A stretch of 64,000 nucleotides of DNA from contig NNSG01000002.1 in the NCBI GenBank assembly GCA_002256485.1, positions 62,001 through 126,000 of the forward strand, read 5' to 3'. Source of the DNA: Fidelibacterota bacterium 408169 (lineage in GTDB: Bacteria > Fidelibacterota > Marinisomatia > Marinisomatales > TCS55). Every line of letters starts with the position of its first letter. Position 1 is the stretch's first letter. A model generated the notes under the pieces. The model saw nothing but the letters and a program-made list of their open reading frames with translations. It was not told the origin of the DNA and did not search any database. Positions 44,938-54,062 of this stretch are shown in pieces. A program made the position numbers and the translations under genes.

Positions 44938-45365
44938 AGAAACTTTTAACATTCTTAACACTATCTGTTCTAATTCTATCCTCTACCAATGAAGATTTAA
45001 TTATTGATTTAGAACGCAGTCTCATGGCGCCCTGCTGTTGGAGCGGAACTGTCTATGATCATGGTCATTCACAATTGGAAAATGAGATACAATCAATGGT
45101 TAATGAGGGGCAAACACGTCAGCAGATTTTGGATCATTATGTGCGCATTTATGGTGAAAGAATTCTCGCAATTCCTGTTGCCCAGGGATTTAATGTTATG
45201 GCATGGATTGTACCAATCATTATCGCTATTGCAGCATTGATACTATTTGGATTATTTCTACGAACACCAAAAAATAAGGATAATAAGTCTACACAGGTAT
45301 CCTCTGAAGACACTTCAATTCCTTTTAATAATCAAATTGAAAAAGAATTACAGGAAATGGACTAA
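44934..45365 (+). CDS. CcmH-like cytochrome c biogenesis protein
   Basis: 143 residues. Signal/anchor at the N-terminus, then DLERSLMAPCCWSGTVYDHG, where Cys34 and Cys35 are adjacent instead of the CxxC of standard CcmH. ENEIQSMVNEGQTRQQILDH and YVRIYGERILAIP match the CcmH helical domain, and a membrane helix (about 88-112) follows. CcmH reduces apocytochrome thiols for haem attachment. A CC version of this motif exists in some CcmH-type proteins, so activity is plausible. No other ccm gene is nearby. Overlaps topA (4 bp) and glyS (1 bp). Confidence 0.8.
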   Translation: MKKLLTFLTLSVLILSSTNEDLIIDLERSLMAPCCWSGTVYDHGHSQLENEIQSMVNEGQTRQQILDHYVRIYGERILAIPVAQGFNVMAWIVPIIIAIAALILFGLFLRTPKNKDNKSTQVSSEDTSIPFNNQIEKELQEMD

Positions 45366-46711
45366 TGACAGATAAAATACACTCACTGGACAAAATAGTT
45401 TCTTTGTGCAAACGACGTGGTTTTATTTTTCAAAGTTCTGAAATCTATGGTGGCTTTGGGGCTGTTTACGACTACGGTCCCCTTGGTATAGAATTAAAAA
45501 ATAATATTTCAAACTTGTGGTGGCGTTCCATGACGCAACTCCACGAAAATATTGTTGGATTAGATAGTGGAATTATTATGCACCCAAAAATTTGGGAAGC
45601 GTCTGGTCATATTGCTGAATTTCATGATCCATTAGTGGACTGCAAACAATGTAAAGCTCGTTATAAAGCAGACCAATTATCAGATGAGAATCCCGATTAT
45701 GCAGATTGGTCTGCCCTTCAATGTCCAAAATGTGGAACAACTGGAAAATTGACAAATCCACGGCAATTTAATCTTATGTTCAAAACCCAAATTGGACCTG
45801 TTGAAGATGAAGGATCTATTGCCTATCTACGTCCCGAAACAGCTCAGGGTATTTATGTTAATTATTTATTAGTACAAGGCTCACAAAGACTAAAGGTCCC
45901 CTTTGGTATTGCCCAGATCGGTAAAGCATTCCGCAATGAGATTGTGGCTAGAAATTTCATTTTTCGTACTCGTGAATTTGAACAAATGGAAATGCAGTAT
46001 TTCGTAAAACCCGGAACGGATGATGATGAAATGAAAGCATGGAAAGAAGAGCGCTTTAATTTTTATACTGATGGTTTAGGAATCAACAAAGAGAAAATTC
46101 GATTTCATCAACATGGAGATGGGGAATTAGCTCACTATGCTAAAGAAGCATGGGATATAGAATATGAATTTCCTTTTGGCTGGTCAGAAATTGAAGGTAT
46201 TCATAATCGGACGGATTTTGATATAAAGCGTCACCAGGAATACTCCGGGAAAAACATGCAGTATTCCGATCAAGTGGTTAATGAAAGATATTTCCCTTAT
46301 ATCATCGAAACATCTGCGGGTCTCAATCGCATGCTATTAACAGTGCTGGCTGATGCCTATTGGGAAGATACCGAAAATAACCGTATTGTAATGAAGCTGC
46401 ATCCAGCATTAGCTCCCATAAAAGCAGTTGTTTGTCCTTTGACTAAAAAAGACGGTTTGCCTGAATTGGCTAGAAAAGTAGTCGAAAATCTAAAAAATCA
46501 CCATAAAGTTTTATATGATCAGCAGGGTTCCATTGGCAAACGCTACTATCGACAGGATGAAGCGGGCACACCCTTTGGCATCACCGTTGACCACCAATCT
46601 CTCGAGGATAACACAGTGACATTACGACAAAGGGATACACAAGGACAAGACCGTGTTAATATGGATGCTCTCGTCGATAAAATAGATCTTAATATCTTAA
46701 ATTATTCCTAA
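45365..46711 (+). CDS. glyS: Glycyl-tRNA synthetase, single-chain type
   Basis: 448 residues. This is the homodimeric type found in eukaryotes, archaea and many bacteria, not the two-subunit type. Key segments: KRRGFIFQSSEIYGGFGAVYDYGPLG, a Cys-rich insertion (DCKQCKARYKA and CPKCGTTGK) that probably binds zinc, LMFKTQIGPVED, YLRPETAQGIYVNY, AQIGKAFRNEI and REFEQMEMQYF. The C-terminal anticodon-binding domain ends with VTLRQRDTQGQDRV. Start overlaps the CcmH-like stop (TAATG). Confidence 0.96.
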   Translation: MTDKIHSLDKIVSLCKRRGFIFQSSEIYGGFGAVYDYGPLGIELKNNISNLWWRSMTQLHENIVGLDSGIIMHPKIWEASGHIAEFHDPLVDCKQCKARYKADQLSDENPDYADWSALQCPKCGTTGKLTNPRQFNLMFKTQIGPVEDEGSIAYLRPETAQGIYVNYLLVQGSQRLKVPFGIAQIGKAFRNEIVARNFIFRTREFEQMEMQYFVKPGTDDDEMKAWKEERFNFYTDGLGINKEKIRFHQHGDGELAHYAKEAWDIEYEFPFGWSEIEGIHNRTDFDIKRHQEYSGKNMQYSDQVVNERYFPYIIETSAGLNRMLLTVLADAYWEDTENNRIVMKLHPALAPIKAVVCPLTKKDGLPELARKVVENLKNHHKVLYDQQGSIGKRYYRQDEAGTPFGITVDHQSLEDNTVTLRQRDTQGQDRVNMDALVDKIDLNILNYS

Positions 46712-46855
46712 AAACACTCAAAATTTTATAAAAAATCCTATTTTTTTTAAAACTTGGTATTTTTACTATTTAGCCATATCTTCGCCAGAATTTGCCACTA
46801 GGCAAAAGTCAAAATGTGGGTAAAAACACATACAAATCAACTAAGCAAGGAGAAA

Positions 46856-49519
46856 ATGATGAAAAAACTCATCAATATTATTTTTGCGCTTGGGATGTTT
46901 ACAGGCCTCATAGCCCAGGGATCTTTCGTCGGTTCGGTAACGGATGCGGACGGAAATGCTTTACCTGGTGCTAATGTAGCCGTCGAAGGAACATCCTTAG
47001 GTGCAGCAACCGATGGAGACGGTGCGTATTCGATCTATGGCGTTCCCGCTGGATCATATACATTAACTGCTTCATTCATCGGTTATGAATCTTCAAGCCA
47101 AAGTGTGACCGTAGATGCAGGAGCAAGTCAAGTTGACTTTGCACTTGCTGTGAGCGCATTGGCTGGAGCTGATGTTTTTGTAACAGGTACTCGGGCTGCC
47201 GGTCGTACCGCAATGAAATCACCAACACCTATAGATGGATTTGATGACTTATCATTGCGTCGTCAAGGTAACGGCGATTTAACAGAAACACTAAAAAACC
47301 AAGTACCATCATTCAACGCTACGCCGCTTACAGGTGACGGCGCTGCATTCGTTCGACCTACGTCTATGCGTGGTCTTCCACCGGATAATATTCTGGTAAT
47401 GACGAATTCAAAACGTCGCCATCGTTCAGCATTGATATCACATTTTGGTGCTGCAATGAATGTGGGTGCCCAAGCTGTTGATGTGGGTATGATTCCAAGC
47501 ATTGCTATTCAAAAGCTAGAAGTACTACGTGACGGTGCTGCCGCTCAATACGGTTCAGATGCAATAGCTGGTGTTATGAATTTTATCTTGAAAGATAATT
47601 CATCCGGATATCAAGTTCATGTTACAGGTGGTAAATGGATGGAAGCGCCAAATGGTCGAGGTGGTGAAACAGATGTTACCTTAGCAGCCAATGTTGGTCT
47701 ACCCCTTACAGACAACGGTTTCGTTAACCTTAGTTTTGAATATGCTGATAGACCTGAACTCTCAAGAGGTAATCAACATGCTTCTGCTTCTGATGGTTAC
47801 AAAGGCTGGGATGCAAATGATGCAGGTCAAAGTGTAGATGAATGGCAAACAGCCATGAATTGGGGTCGTCCCATAAGCAGTGGATTTAAATCCGTCTGGA
47901 ATGCCGGTTTAAAAATTAGTGAAAATGTATCGGCATATTCTTTTGGTAATTATGGTGACACGTTTGGCGAATATAGCTTTTTCCTACGTGCAGCCGGTAA
48001 ATCCGGTGCATTAACAGCAATTCCACTAGATCCCACAGATCCTTCAAAAGGTGATTTTTCCTGGGGAGATACATATCCTTTGGGATTTACACCTCGTCTT
48101 GAAGGCCACGGAAACGATTTTAGTTCAGTTGTTGGTATTAAAGGTGATGACCTTTTTGGTTTGGGTTATGACTTTAGCGCAAGCTATGGTTCAAACCATA
48201 TCCGTTATTATCTGAAAAATACACTGAACCTTTCTTGGGGTCCTTATTCACCACATAATTTCGACATTGGTGATTTAGAACAAGCAGAAACAAACTTGAA
48301 TGCTGATTTCACTTATTCCTTATCGAATGCTATTAATTTGGCATTTGGTGCTGAATGGCGTGAAGAATCTTACACCATGTTTGCAGGTCAAAAAGAATCT
48401 TGGATGGCAGGACCATGGGCAACAGTTCATACATTAACATATGACTCTGCTGGTACAGGTAATATGGTCAATTATGGTTATACTGCTCCAGGATCAGCCG
48501 CAAACGGTATGCCCGGAACAAGTCCGGATGCTGCTGGTGTTTTTGCTCGTCAAAATACTGCTTTTTATGCTGATGTTGAATATGCCATGGGAGAAGCATT
48601 GCTACTGCAATTTGCTGCCCGTTCTGAAAACTTTTCAGACTTTGGCTCAACCAGTAATATTAAAGTTGCTGGACGATACTCATTAGGTGATTTGGTGACG
48701 TTACGCGGTGGTTATTCTACCGGTTTTAGAGCACCCACACCTGGCCAATCAAATTATACGGGTATTGTTACCTCATTTGATGGCGTCACAGGACTACAGG
48801 TACAAGAAGGTACAGTAAAACCAACTGATCCACTTGCAGTTCTGTACGGTGGTAAAGAACTTGGTCCAGAAAATGCAGTCAATACTAGTTTTGGTTTTAC
48901 ATCAAGCCCGATAGACAATCTGAATTTGACATTTGATATGTATCAAATTGATATTGAAGGTAAAATCTTGAAATCTCGTTCTATCTCTGTTGATGATCCA
49001 AATTTTTCAGAGTTAGCGTTTTACACCAATGCATTGGATACAAAAACGTCTGGATATGATTTGGTTGCAACATATAGAATGGGTAATACCAATCTTGGTC
49101 TTGCAATGAACCATAATGAAACAGAAGTGGTTAAACAAAATAAGGTTAATGGGCAAAATCCAGTATCTGATGGTAATGTTCAGAATCTTGAAGAAAATCT
49201 ACCAAAAGATCGTATCACTGCAACAGTAACTCAAGACATTGGTGATGCTTTATCTCTTATGGTTCGCCTAAACAATTTTGGTGAGTCTATTGATGAACGC
49301 AGCGACAAAGATGTCATTGATCCCATAACATTCATTGATGTTGAATTGAGTTATAGCGTAAGTAATAACCTCAATGTAGTATTAGGTGCTAATAATGTGA
49401 CCAATGCATATCCGAATGAGATTGATACACGTGCATCTCAAGGAATGCCTTACCCACGTCGTTCACCTCTCGGTTATCACGGTGGTATGACTTACATTCG
49501 ATTAATGTACGACTTCTAA
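46856..49519 (+). CDS. TonB-dependent outer-membrane receptor
   Basis: 887 residues from the ATG at 46856, chosen because AGGAGA lies just upstream; an in-frame ATG at 46814 would add 14 non-signal residues. Signal peptide 1-20, cleaved before Gln21. Next is a carboxypeptidase-regulatory-like domain (GSFVGSVTDADGNALPGANV and GAYSIYGVPAGSYTLTASFIG). The plug domain has FVRPTSMRGLPPDNILVMTN and LEVLRDGAAAQYGSDAIAGV. The 22-strand barrel contains YSTGFRAPTPGQSNY and ends in MTYIRLMYDF. No cargo specificity is evident. About 145 bp of upstream DNA presumably hold the promoter. Confidence 0.93.
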   Translation: MMKKLINIIFALGMFTGLIAQGSFVGSVTDADGNALPGANVAVEGTSLGAATDGDGAYSIYGVPAGSYTLTASFIGYESSSQSVTVDAGASQVDFALAVSALAGADVFVTGTRAAGRTAMKSPTPIDGFDDLSLRRQGNGDLTETLKNQVPSFNATPLTGDGAAFVRPTSMRGLPPDNILVMTNSKRRHRSALISHFGAAMNVGAQAVDVGMIPSIAIQKLEVLRDGAAAQYGSDAIAGVMNFILKDNSSGYQVHVTGGKWMEAPNGRGGETDVTLAANVGLPLTDNGFVNLSFEYADRPELSRGNQHASASDGYKGWDANDAGQSVDEWQTAMNWGRPISSGFKSVWNAGLKISENVSAYSFGNYGDTFGEYSFFLRAAGKSGALTAIPLDPTDPSKGDFSWGDTYPLGFTPRLEGHGNDFSSVVGIKGDDLFGLGYDFSASYGSNHIRYYLKNTLNLSWGPYSPHNFDIGDLEQAETNLNADFTYSLSNAINLAFGAEWREESYTMFAGQKESWMAGPWATVHTLTYDSAGTGNMVNYGYTAPGSAANGMPGTSPDAAGVFARQNTAFYADVEYAMGEALLLQFAARSENFSDFGSTSNIKVAGRYSLGDLVTLRGGYSTGFRAPTPGQSNYTGIVTSFDGVTGLQVQEGTVKPTDPLAVLYGGKELGPENAVNTSFGFTSSPIDNLNLTFDMYQIDIEGKILKSRSISVDDPNFSELAFYTNALDTKTSGYDLVATYRMGNTNLGLAMNHNETEVVKQNKVNGQNPVSDGNVQNLEENLPKDRITATVTQDIGDALSLMVRLNNFGESIDERSDKDVIDPITFIDVELSYSVSNNLNVVLGANNVTNAYPNEIDTRASQGMPYPRRSPLGYHGGMTYIRLMYDF

Positions 49520-49542
49520 AATTGCTGAAGCAATTATAGTTT

Positions 49543-49574
49543 AAAAAGGCGGTGAATATTCACCGCCTTTTTTT
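49543..49574 (+). terminator. Strong intrinsic terminator after the TonB receptor
   Basis: A perfect 30-bp palindrome (half AAAAAGGCGGTGAAT) followed by T's, 23 bp after the stop codon. It may act in both directions. Confidence 0.92.
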
Positions 49575-49609
49575 ATACATCAACATGTGCATTACATTTA
49601 ATTTCAAAT

Positions 49610-50371
49610 ATGAATATAGATAATAGAACTATGATCGGAGTTGTTGGCGGTATGGGCTCCTATGCCGGGATTGATCTTATACAAAAAATATTTGATCAAA
49701 CCAAGGCTGACACAGATCAAGATCATTTACCTGTTATCATGATATCTGTACCACATTTAATTTCTGACCGAACCGAATTTCTAATTGGAAAATCCGAAAA
49801 TAATCCTGCTTTAGCAATAGCCGATGTAATTTGTTCATTATACAAACAAGGGGCAACTATCATAGGCATGCCCTGCAATACAGTGCATACAGAATCAATT
49901 TTCAACGAAATAATCAACAGAATACCGACAGAATTACAGCTGGTCCACATGATAGAAAAGGTAGCTGAATTTATCAATGAAATGCATCCATCAGTAAAAA
50001 ATGTGGGTATTTTATCAACAACTGGTACATTTATGTCGAATGTATATCCAAAAAGTCTATCGAAATATGGTTTAAATGGAATTCAAGTTTCAGAGGTAAT
50101 TCAGACAAATCATATTAATCCTGCTATATACAATCCAAACTATGGAATAAAAGCTCATTCAAATCCTGTTAAACATAAAGCCATGAATAAATTACATAAA
50201 GGTACAGAATATTTAATCAATAATGATGCTGAAGTTATTATTCTAGGCTGTACAGAAATCCCCCTTGCATTAAAAGATGATAAAATCAATGATATACCGC
50301 TAATTGATGCAACAAAGATTCTTGCTCGTACTTTAATAATGAAATCTTCACCTGAAAAACTTTTAGAGTAA
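49610..50371 (+). CDS. Aspartate/glutamate racemase family protein
   Basis: 253 residues. Starts MIGVVGGMGSYAG after a short lead. The two catalytic Cys are in GMPCNTVHTESIF and VIILGCTEIPLAL, as in Asp/Glu and broad-specificity amino-acid racemases. These interconvert L and D acidic amino acids without PLP. It is one base upstream of the threonine-synthase gene and opens a long amino-acid metabolism cluster. Confidence 0.9.
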   Translation: MNIDNRTMIGVVGGMGSYAGIDLIQKIFDQTKADTDQDHLPVIMISVPHLISDRTEFLIGKSENNPALAIADVICSLYKQGATIIGMPCNTVHTESIFNEIINRIPTELQLVHMIEKVAEFINEMHPSVKNVGILSTTGTFMSNVYPKSLSKYGLNGIQVSEVIQTNHINPAIYNPNYGIKAHSNPVKHKAMNKLHKGTEYLINNDAEVIILGCTEIPLALKDDKINDIPLIDATKILARTLIMKSSPEKLLE

Positions 50372-50372
50372 A

Positions 50373-51554
50373 ATGAGTAATTCTACTAATTCAACAATCA
50401 GCCATTTAGAATGCACAAGTTGTAATAAAATATTTCCCAAAGAACAATTATTAAATTTATGCACTGACTGTAGTCTACCTATTTTTGCCCGTTACGACTT
50501 AGATAAAGCCAAATATGAAATAGATAAAGACCAGTTGGTTCAACGAGAATCAACTATGTGGCGTTATAAAGAATTGATGCCAATTGAAAATGAAGAAAAC
50601 ATTGTCACATTAGGTGAAGGGTGGACACCTTTAGTCCACGCGCAAAGGTTAGGTGCATCATTAGGATTTTCAAATCTTTTATTAAAAGATGAATCTCTTA
50701 ATCCAACAGGTTCTTTTAAAGCTCGTGGAATGAGCGCAGCCATATCTCAAGCAAAAGAAAAAGGTGTTAAAAAGGTTGCTATTCCTACCGCCGGGAATGC
50801 AGGCGGAGCCACAGCTGCGTATGCAGCAAAAGCGGGGATGGAAGCACATATTTTTATGCCTTCAGATACCCCTATAGCCTTCCAGGTTGAATGTGAACAG
50901 AATGGAGCACAGGTTGAAAAGATTGATGGGTTAATCAGCGACTGCGGTAAAATAGTTGCTGAACGGAAAGACGCGGAAGGCTGGTTTGATATTTCCACAT
51001 TAAAAGAACCCTATCGTGTTGAAGGTAAAAAAACATTGGGGTATGAATTGGCTGAACAATTGAACTGGAATTTGCCAGATGTAATCATTTATCCTACGGG
51101 TGGTGGAACAGGTATTATTGGAATGTGGAAAGCATTTCAGGAAATGGAGGATATGGGATGGATTGGTTCAAAGCGCCCTAGAATGATATCTGTTCAAGCG
51201 GAAGGATGCGCACCTATTGTTCGTGCATTTAACTCGGGGCTTAATAATGCTCCGACATTTAAAAATGCAGAAACAGTAGCATCTGGTCTTCGTGTTCCGT
51301 CAGCTATTGGAGATTTTTTGATTCTCCAGTCTATTCGCGAAAGTAATGGATATGCAATTGCCGTCAGCGATAAAGCGCTATTAGAAGGTGTTCAATTATT
51401 GGGTAAAATGGAGGGAATTTTTGCCGCTCCTGAAGCGGGCGCAACAGTTGCTGCTCTATCTGGGCTTGTTGAAAGCCAACACATTAATCAAAATGAAAAA
51501 ATTGTATTATTTATTACCGGAGGAGGGGCGAAATATATAGATGTTTTTATTTAG
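50373..51554 (+). CDS. thrC: Threonine synthase (PLP-dependent)
   Basis: 393 residues. An N-terminal zinc-ribbon-like set (Cys14, Cys17, Cys30, Cys33) is common in the ThrC class. Then LGEGWTPLVHAQRLGASLGF, LLKDESLNPTGSFKARGMS with the PLP Lys116, IPTAGNAGGATAAYAAKAGM and YPTGGGTGIIGMWKAF. It makes threonine from O-phosphohomoserine, but close relatives act on other substrates, and the neighbourhood (racemase, saccharopine-dehydrogenase-like protein) is not a threonine-biosynthesis operon (hom and thrB absent). Convergent 4-bp overlap with the next gene. Confidence 0.88.
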   Translation: MSNSTNSTISHLECTSCNKIFPKEQLLNLCTDCSLPIFARYDLDKAKYEIDKDQLVQRESTMWRYKELMPIENEENIVTLGEGWTPLVHAQRLGASLGFSNLLLKDESLNPTGSFKARGMSAAISQAKEKGVKKVAIPTAGNAGGATAAYAAKAGMEAHIFMPSDTPIAFQVECEQNGAQVEKIDGLISDCGKIVAERKDAEGWFDISTLKEPYRVEGKKTLGYELAEQLNWNLPDVIIYPTGGGTGIIGMWKAFQEMEDMGWIGSKRPRMISVQAEGCAPIVRAFNSGLNNAPTFKNAETVASGLRVPSAIGDFLILQSIRESNGYAIAVSDKALLEGVQLLGKMEGIFAAPEAGATVAALSGLVESQHINQNEKIVLFITGGGAKYIDVFI

Positions 51555-52672
51555 TTTTTTATATACTTATCTGCTAATTGTTTAAAACAAGCCATTTGTT
51601 CAAATGCCAACTCCTTTGATTCCCACGCGTGAAATGATTTGCAATCAAAACCTAGCGAATCTTTCATTATTTCATAAGCATAATCTGTAAAAACGACTGT
51701 TCCATCTTCTTTAATTTCTTCAATTGAATCAAGTTTTCCTGATTCTACATTCATTTTTATCGCTTCATCAATTGTTATCTCATTCGGAAGAATAACTTCT
51801 GCACCTGAAGCATTTAATAAAACTGGGTACCCCCCAGGTAACCCATTAGGACCCGGAGAATGAGTTCTTAAATTTTGATCATATATCATTGCTTTCAAAT
51901 TTTTTAATGCTGATGAAGCAGACACCGTTGTAAATCCAATCCCTGTTCCATATAGTTTTACAGAATTATACATAACTTCATCTGTATCAAATTCAGATGT
52001 AACATCCTCTCCATCTATAAGAATTTTAAGAAAATAAGGTGCGCCTTCTTGATAACCAGCTTCACGGGGATAAACCCAATGCTGATGGTGACAGACCTGA
52101 AAAGTTTCAACTCTGGAACGTTCGATACCTTTTTGTTGTGCCACATAGGTTAATACTGCCGGCGCAATTAAGTCAACATTCCCAATGCCTATCGTTGGAG
52201 CCAATCCCACCTTTCCCATAACAGGATTCGTTAAACATGATAAGGATGTATTAATAAAATAAGGTGATTGCCCAGATTCATGAATTGATTTTGAAAAATT
52301 TAACCCCAATGCTAATTGACAGGGTAACCAAGCACCTAAACCAGCAGAACTAATCTTTGCATACAATTCATCAGGTAGTTGACGAATCAAATGCCACGTA
52401 TGCAAAACTGTGCAATTGATAATAGCATCTGGTTTTTCAGACTGAATTAATTCAGTCGTTTCTTCAATATTGAATAAGTCAACCTGTATTGGTTTGAATT
52501 TTGGATGTTTTCCGTGATGAGCTGCTCCAATTTCAGCATTATTGCATGCCCAACGAGCTCTTTCTTCATCTACATCACCCACAATCCATTTTATATTGGG
52601 TTCATCTCGGGCGGCAAATTCTAGTAAATGTTTACCAACATCACCCGTTCCAACCATTAATACTTTTTTCAT
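51551..52672 (-). CDS. Saccharopine-dehydrogenase-like oxidoreductase
   Basis: 373 residues. N-terminal Rossmann motif VLMVGTGDVGKHLLEFA and an acidic NAD(P)-binding loop (IVGDVDEERARWA), then EKPDAIINCTVLHTWHLI. The rest follows the saccharopine/homospermidine-type catalytic domain loosely (VETFQVCHHQHWVYPREAGY, HSPGPNGLPGGYPVLL). Such enzymes make or cleave secondary amines between an amino acid and an oxo-acid. Substrate unknown. It diverges from the aminotransferase gene, with about 115 bp between them. Confidence 0.78.
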   Translation of the reverse strand: MKKVLMVGTGDVGKHLLEFAARDEPNIKWIVGDVDEERARWACNNAEIGAAHHGKHPKFKPIQVDLFNIEETTELIQSEKPDAIINCTVLHTWHLIRQLPDELYAKISSAGLGAWLPCQLALGLNFSKSIHESGQSPYFINTSLSCLTNPVMGKVGLAPTIGIGNVDLIAPAVLTYVAQQKGIERSRVETFQVCHHQHWVYPREAGYQEGAPYFLKILIDGEDVTSEFDTDEVMYNSVKLYGTGIGFTTVSASSALKNLKAMIYDQNLRTHSPGPNGLPGGYPVLLNASGAEVILPNEITIDEAIKMNVESGKLDSIEEIKEDGTVVFTDYAYEIMKDSLGFDCKSFHAWESKELAFEQMACFKQLADKYIKN

Positions 52673-52789
52673 TCATTTTCCCTATCGCTTGTTTTCTACT
52701 AATATATAATTTTATGAATTTCAAAAGTTAAATAATAGTCTTTTTTATTTAAAGCAATTAACTAAACCTGTTAATTTCGCTCGACTTTT

Positions 52790-54061
52790 ATGAATCAAAA
52801 ACTCCAAACTCACCTTGAATCATTAGAACGGTCTGCCACATTGGCTCTCAATGAATGTAGTGCCGAAATGGCAGATGCCGGTCAAACCATTTACCGATTT
52901 GGGTTTGGCCAATCCCCTTTCCCTGTTCCGGAAATCATTGTTTCGGCATTACAGGAAAATGCTTACAGGAAAGATTATCTGCCTGTAGAGGGTTTATTTG
53001 AACTTCGTAAATCAATAGCAGATTTTCATCAAAATACAGACCAAGTTGATATAAATGCGGAAGGTGTGTTAGTTGCGCCTGGATCTAAAGAATTAATGTT
53101 TACATTACAATTAGCACTAGAAGGATCCACGTTAATTCCTGCTCCATGTTGGGTGTCCTATGCTCCCCAGGGACACATCGTAAAACGCCAAACTCATTAT
53201 ATTAATACTAGCTTTAAGAATTATTGGCGCTTACTTCCAGAGCAATTGGAATCTGCTGTAGAAAATATAGATGGTCCCCATTTACTTATTTTGAATTACC
53301 CAGGGAACCCTGATGGAGGCACATATACAATTGATGAATTAAACGCTTTGGCAAACGTTTGCAGAAAGAATGAAGTGCTTGTTTTATCCGATGAAATCTA
53401 TGGAAGGCTTCATCACAAAGGTGAACATGTTTCTATGGCTCGCTATTATCCTGAAGGAACAATCGTTAGTTCAGGTCTATCAAAATGGTGCGGTGCGGGC
53501 GGTTGGCGATTAGGGCACTTTGCATTCCCAAAGGAATTATATTGGCTTAAAAATGCAATGGCATCCATTGCCAGTGAAACATATTCTTGTGTTGCATCCC
53601 CAATTCAACACGCAGCTGTCGTTGCATATCAAGATAATGAAACGGTAGATGATTACTTATTTCATTGTCGTCGTATTCTTAAAGCAGTTGGTCAATATTG
53701 CTCTGAAACATTATACAATGCTAATGTAAATGTAAATATACCTTTAGGCGCATTTTATCTTTTTCCTGATTTTTCAAATTTTGCTGAAAAACTACGCGTA
53801 TGCAATATTAATGATTCAGCTGCTTTTTGTGAAAGACTATTAAATGAAACCGGGGTAGCCCTACTTCCAGGAAACGAATTTGGTAGACCATCCAATGAAT
53901 TTAATGCTCGATTGGCATATGTTAATTTTAACGGAGGTGAAGCTCTTTCCATAAGTAGAGGGCTCGCTAACAAAAAAGATCTCTCTATTGAGGATTTAGG
54001 AGACAATGCAAAACGAGTAAAAAGTGGTATTAAAAATATCCTAAACTGGATCAATAATTAA
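52790..54061 (+). CDS. Class I/II PLP-dependent aminotransferase
   Basis: 423 residues. Fold type I: GFGQSPFPVPEIIVSAL, LPVEGLFELRKSIADFH, LNYPGNPDGGTYT, VLSDEIYGRLHH and the Schiff-base Lys232 in SSGLSKWCGAGGWRLG. The C-terminal arginine for the substrate carboxylate is probably in FNARLAYVNF. Resembles aspartate/aromatic aminotransferases; substrate unassigned. GGT begins one base after its stop. Confidence 0.9.
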   Translation: MNQKLQTHLESLERSATLALNECSAEMADAGQTIYRFGFGQSPFPVPEIIVSALQENAYRKDYLPVEGLFELRKSIADFHQNTDQVDINAEGVLVAPGSKELMFTLQLALEGSTLIPAPCWVSYAPQGHIVKRQTHYINTSFKNYWRLLPEQLESAVENIDGPHLLILNYPGNPDGGTYTIDELNALANVCRKNEVLVLSDEIYGRLHHKGEHVSMARYYPEGTIVSSGLSKWCGAGGWRLGHFAFPKELYWLKNAMASIASETYSCVASPIQHAAVVAYQDNETVDDYLFHCRRILKAVGQYCSETLYNANVNVNIPLGAFYLFPDFSNFAEKLRVCNINDSAAFCERLLNETGVALLPGNEFGRPSNEFNARLAYVNFNGGEALSISRGLANKKDLSIEDLGDNAKRVKSGIKNILNWINN

Positions 54062-54062
54062 A

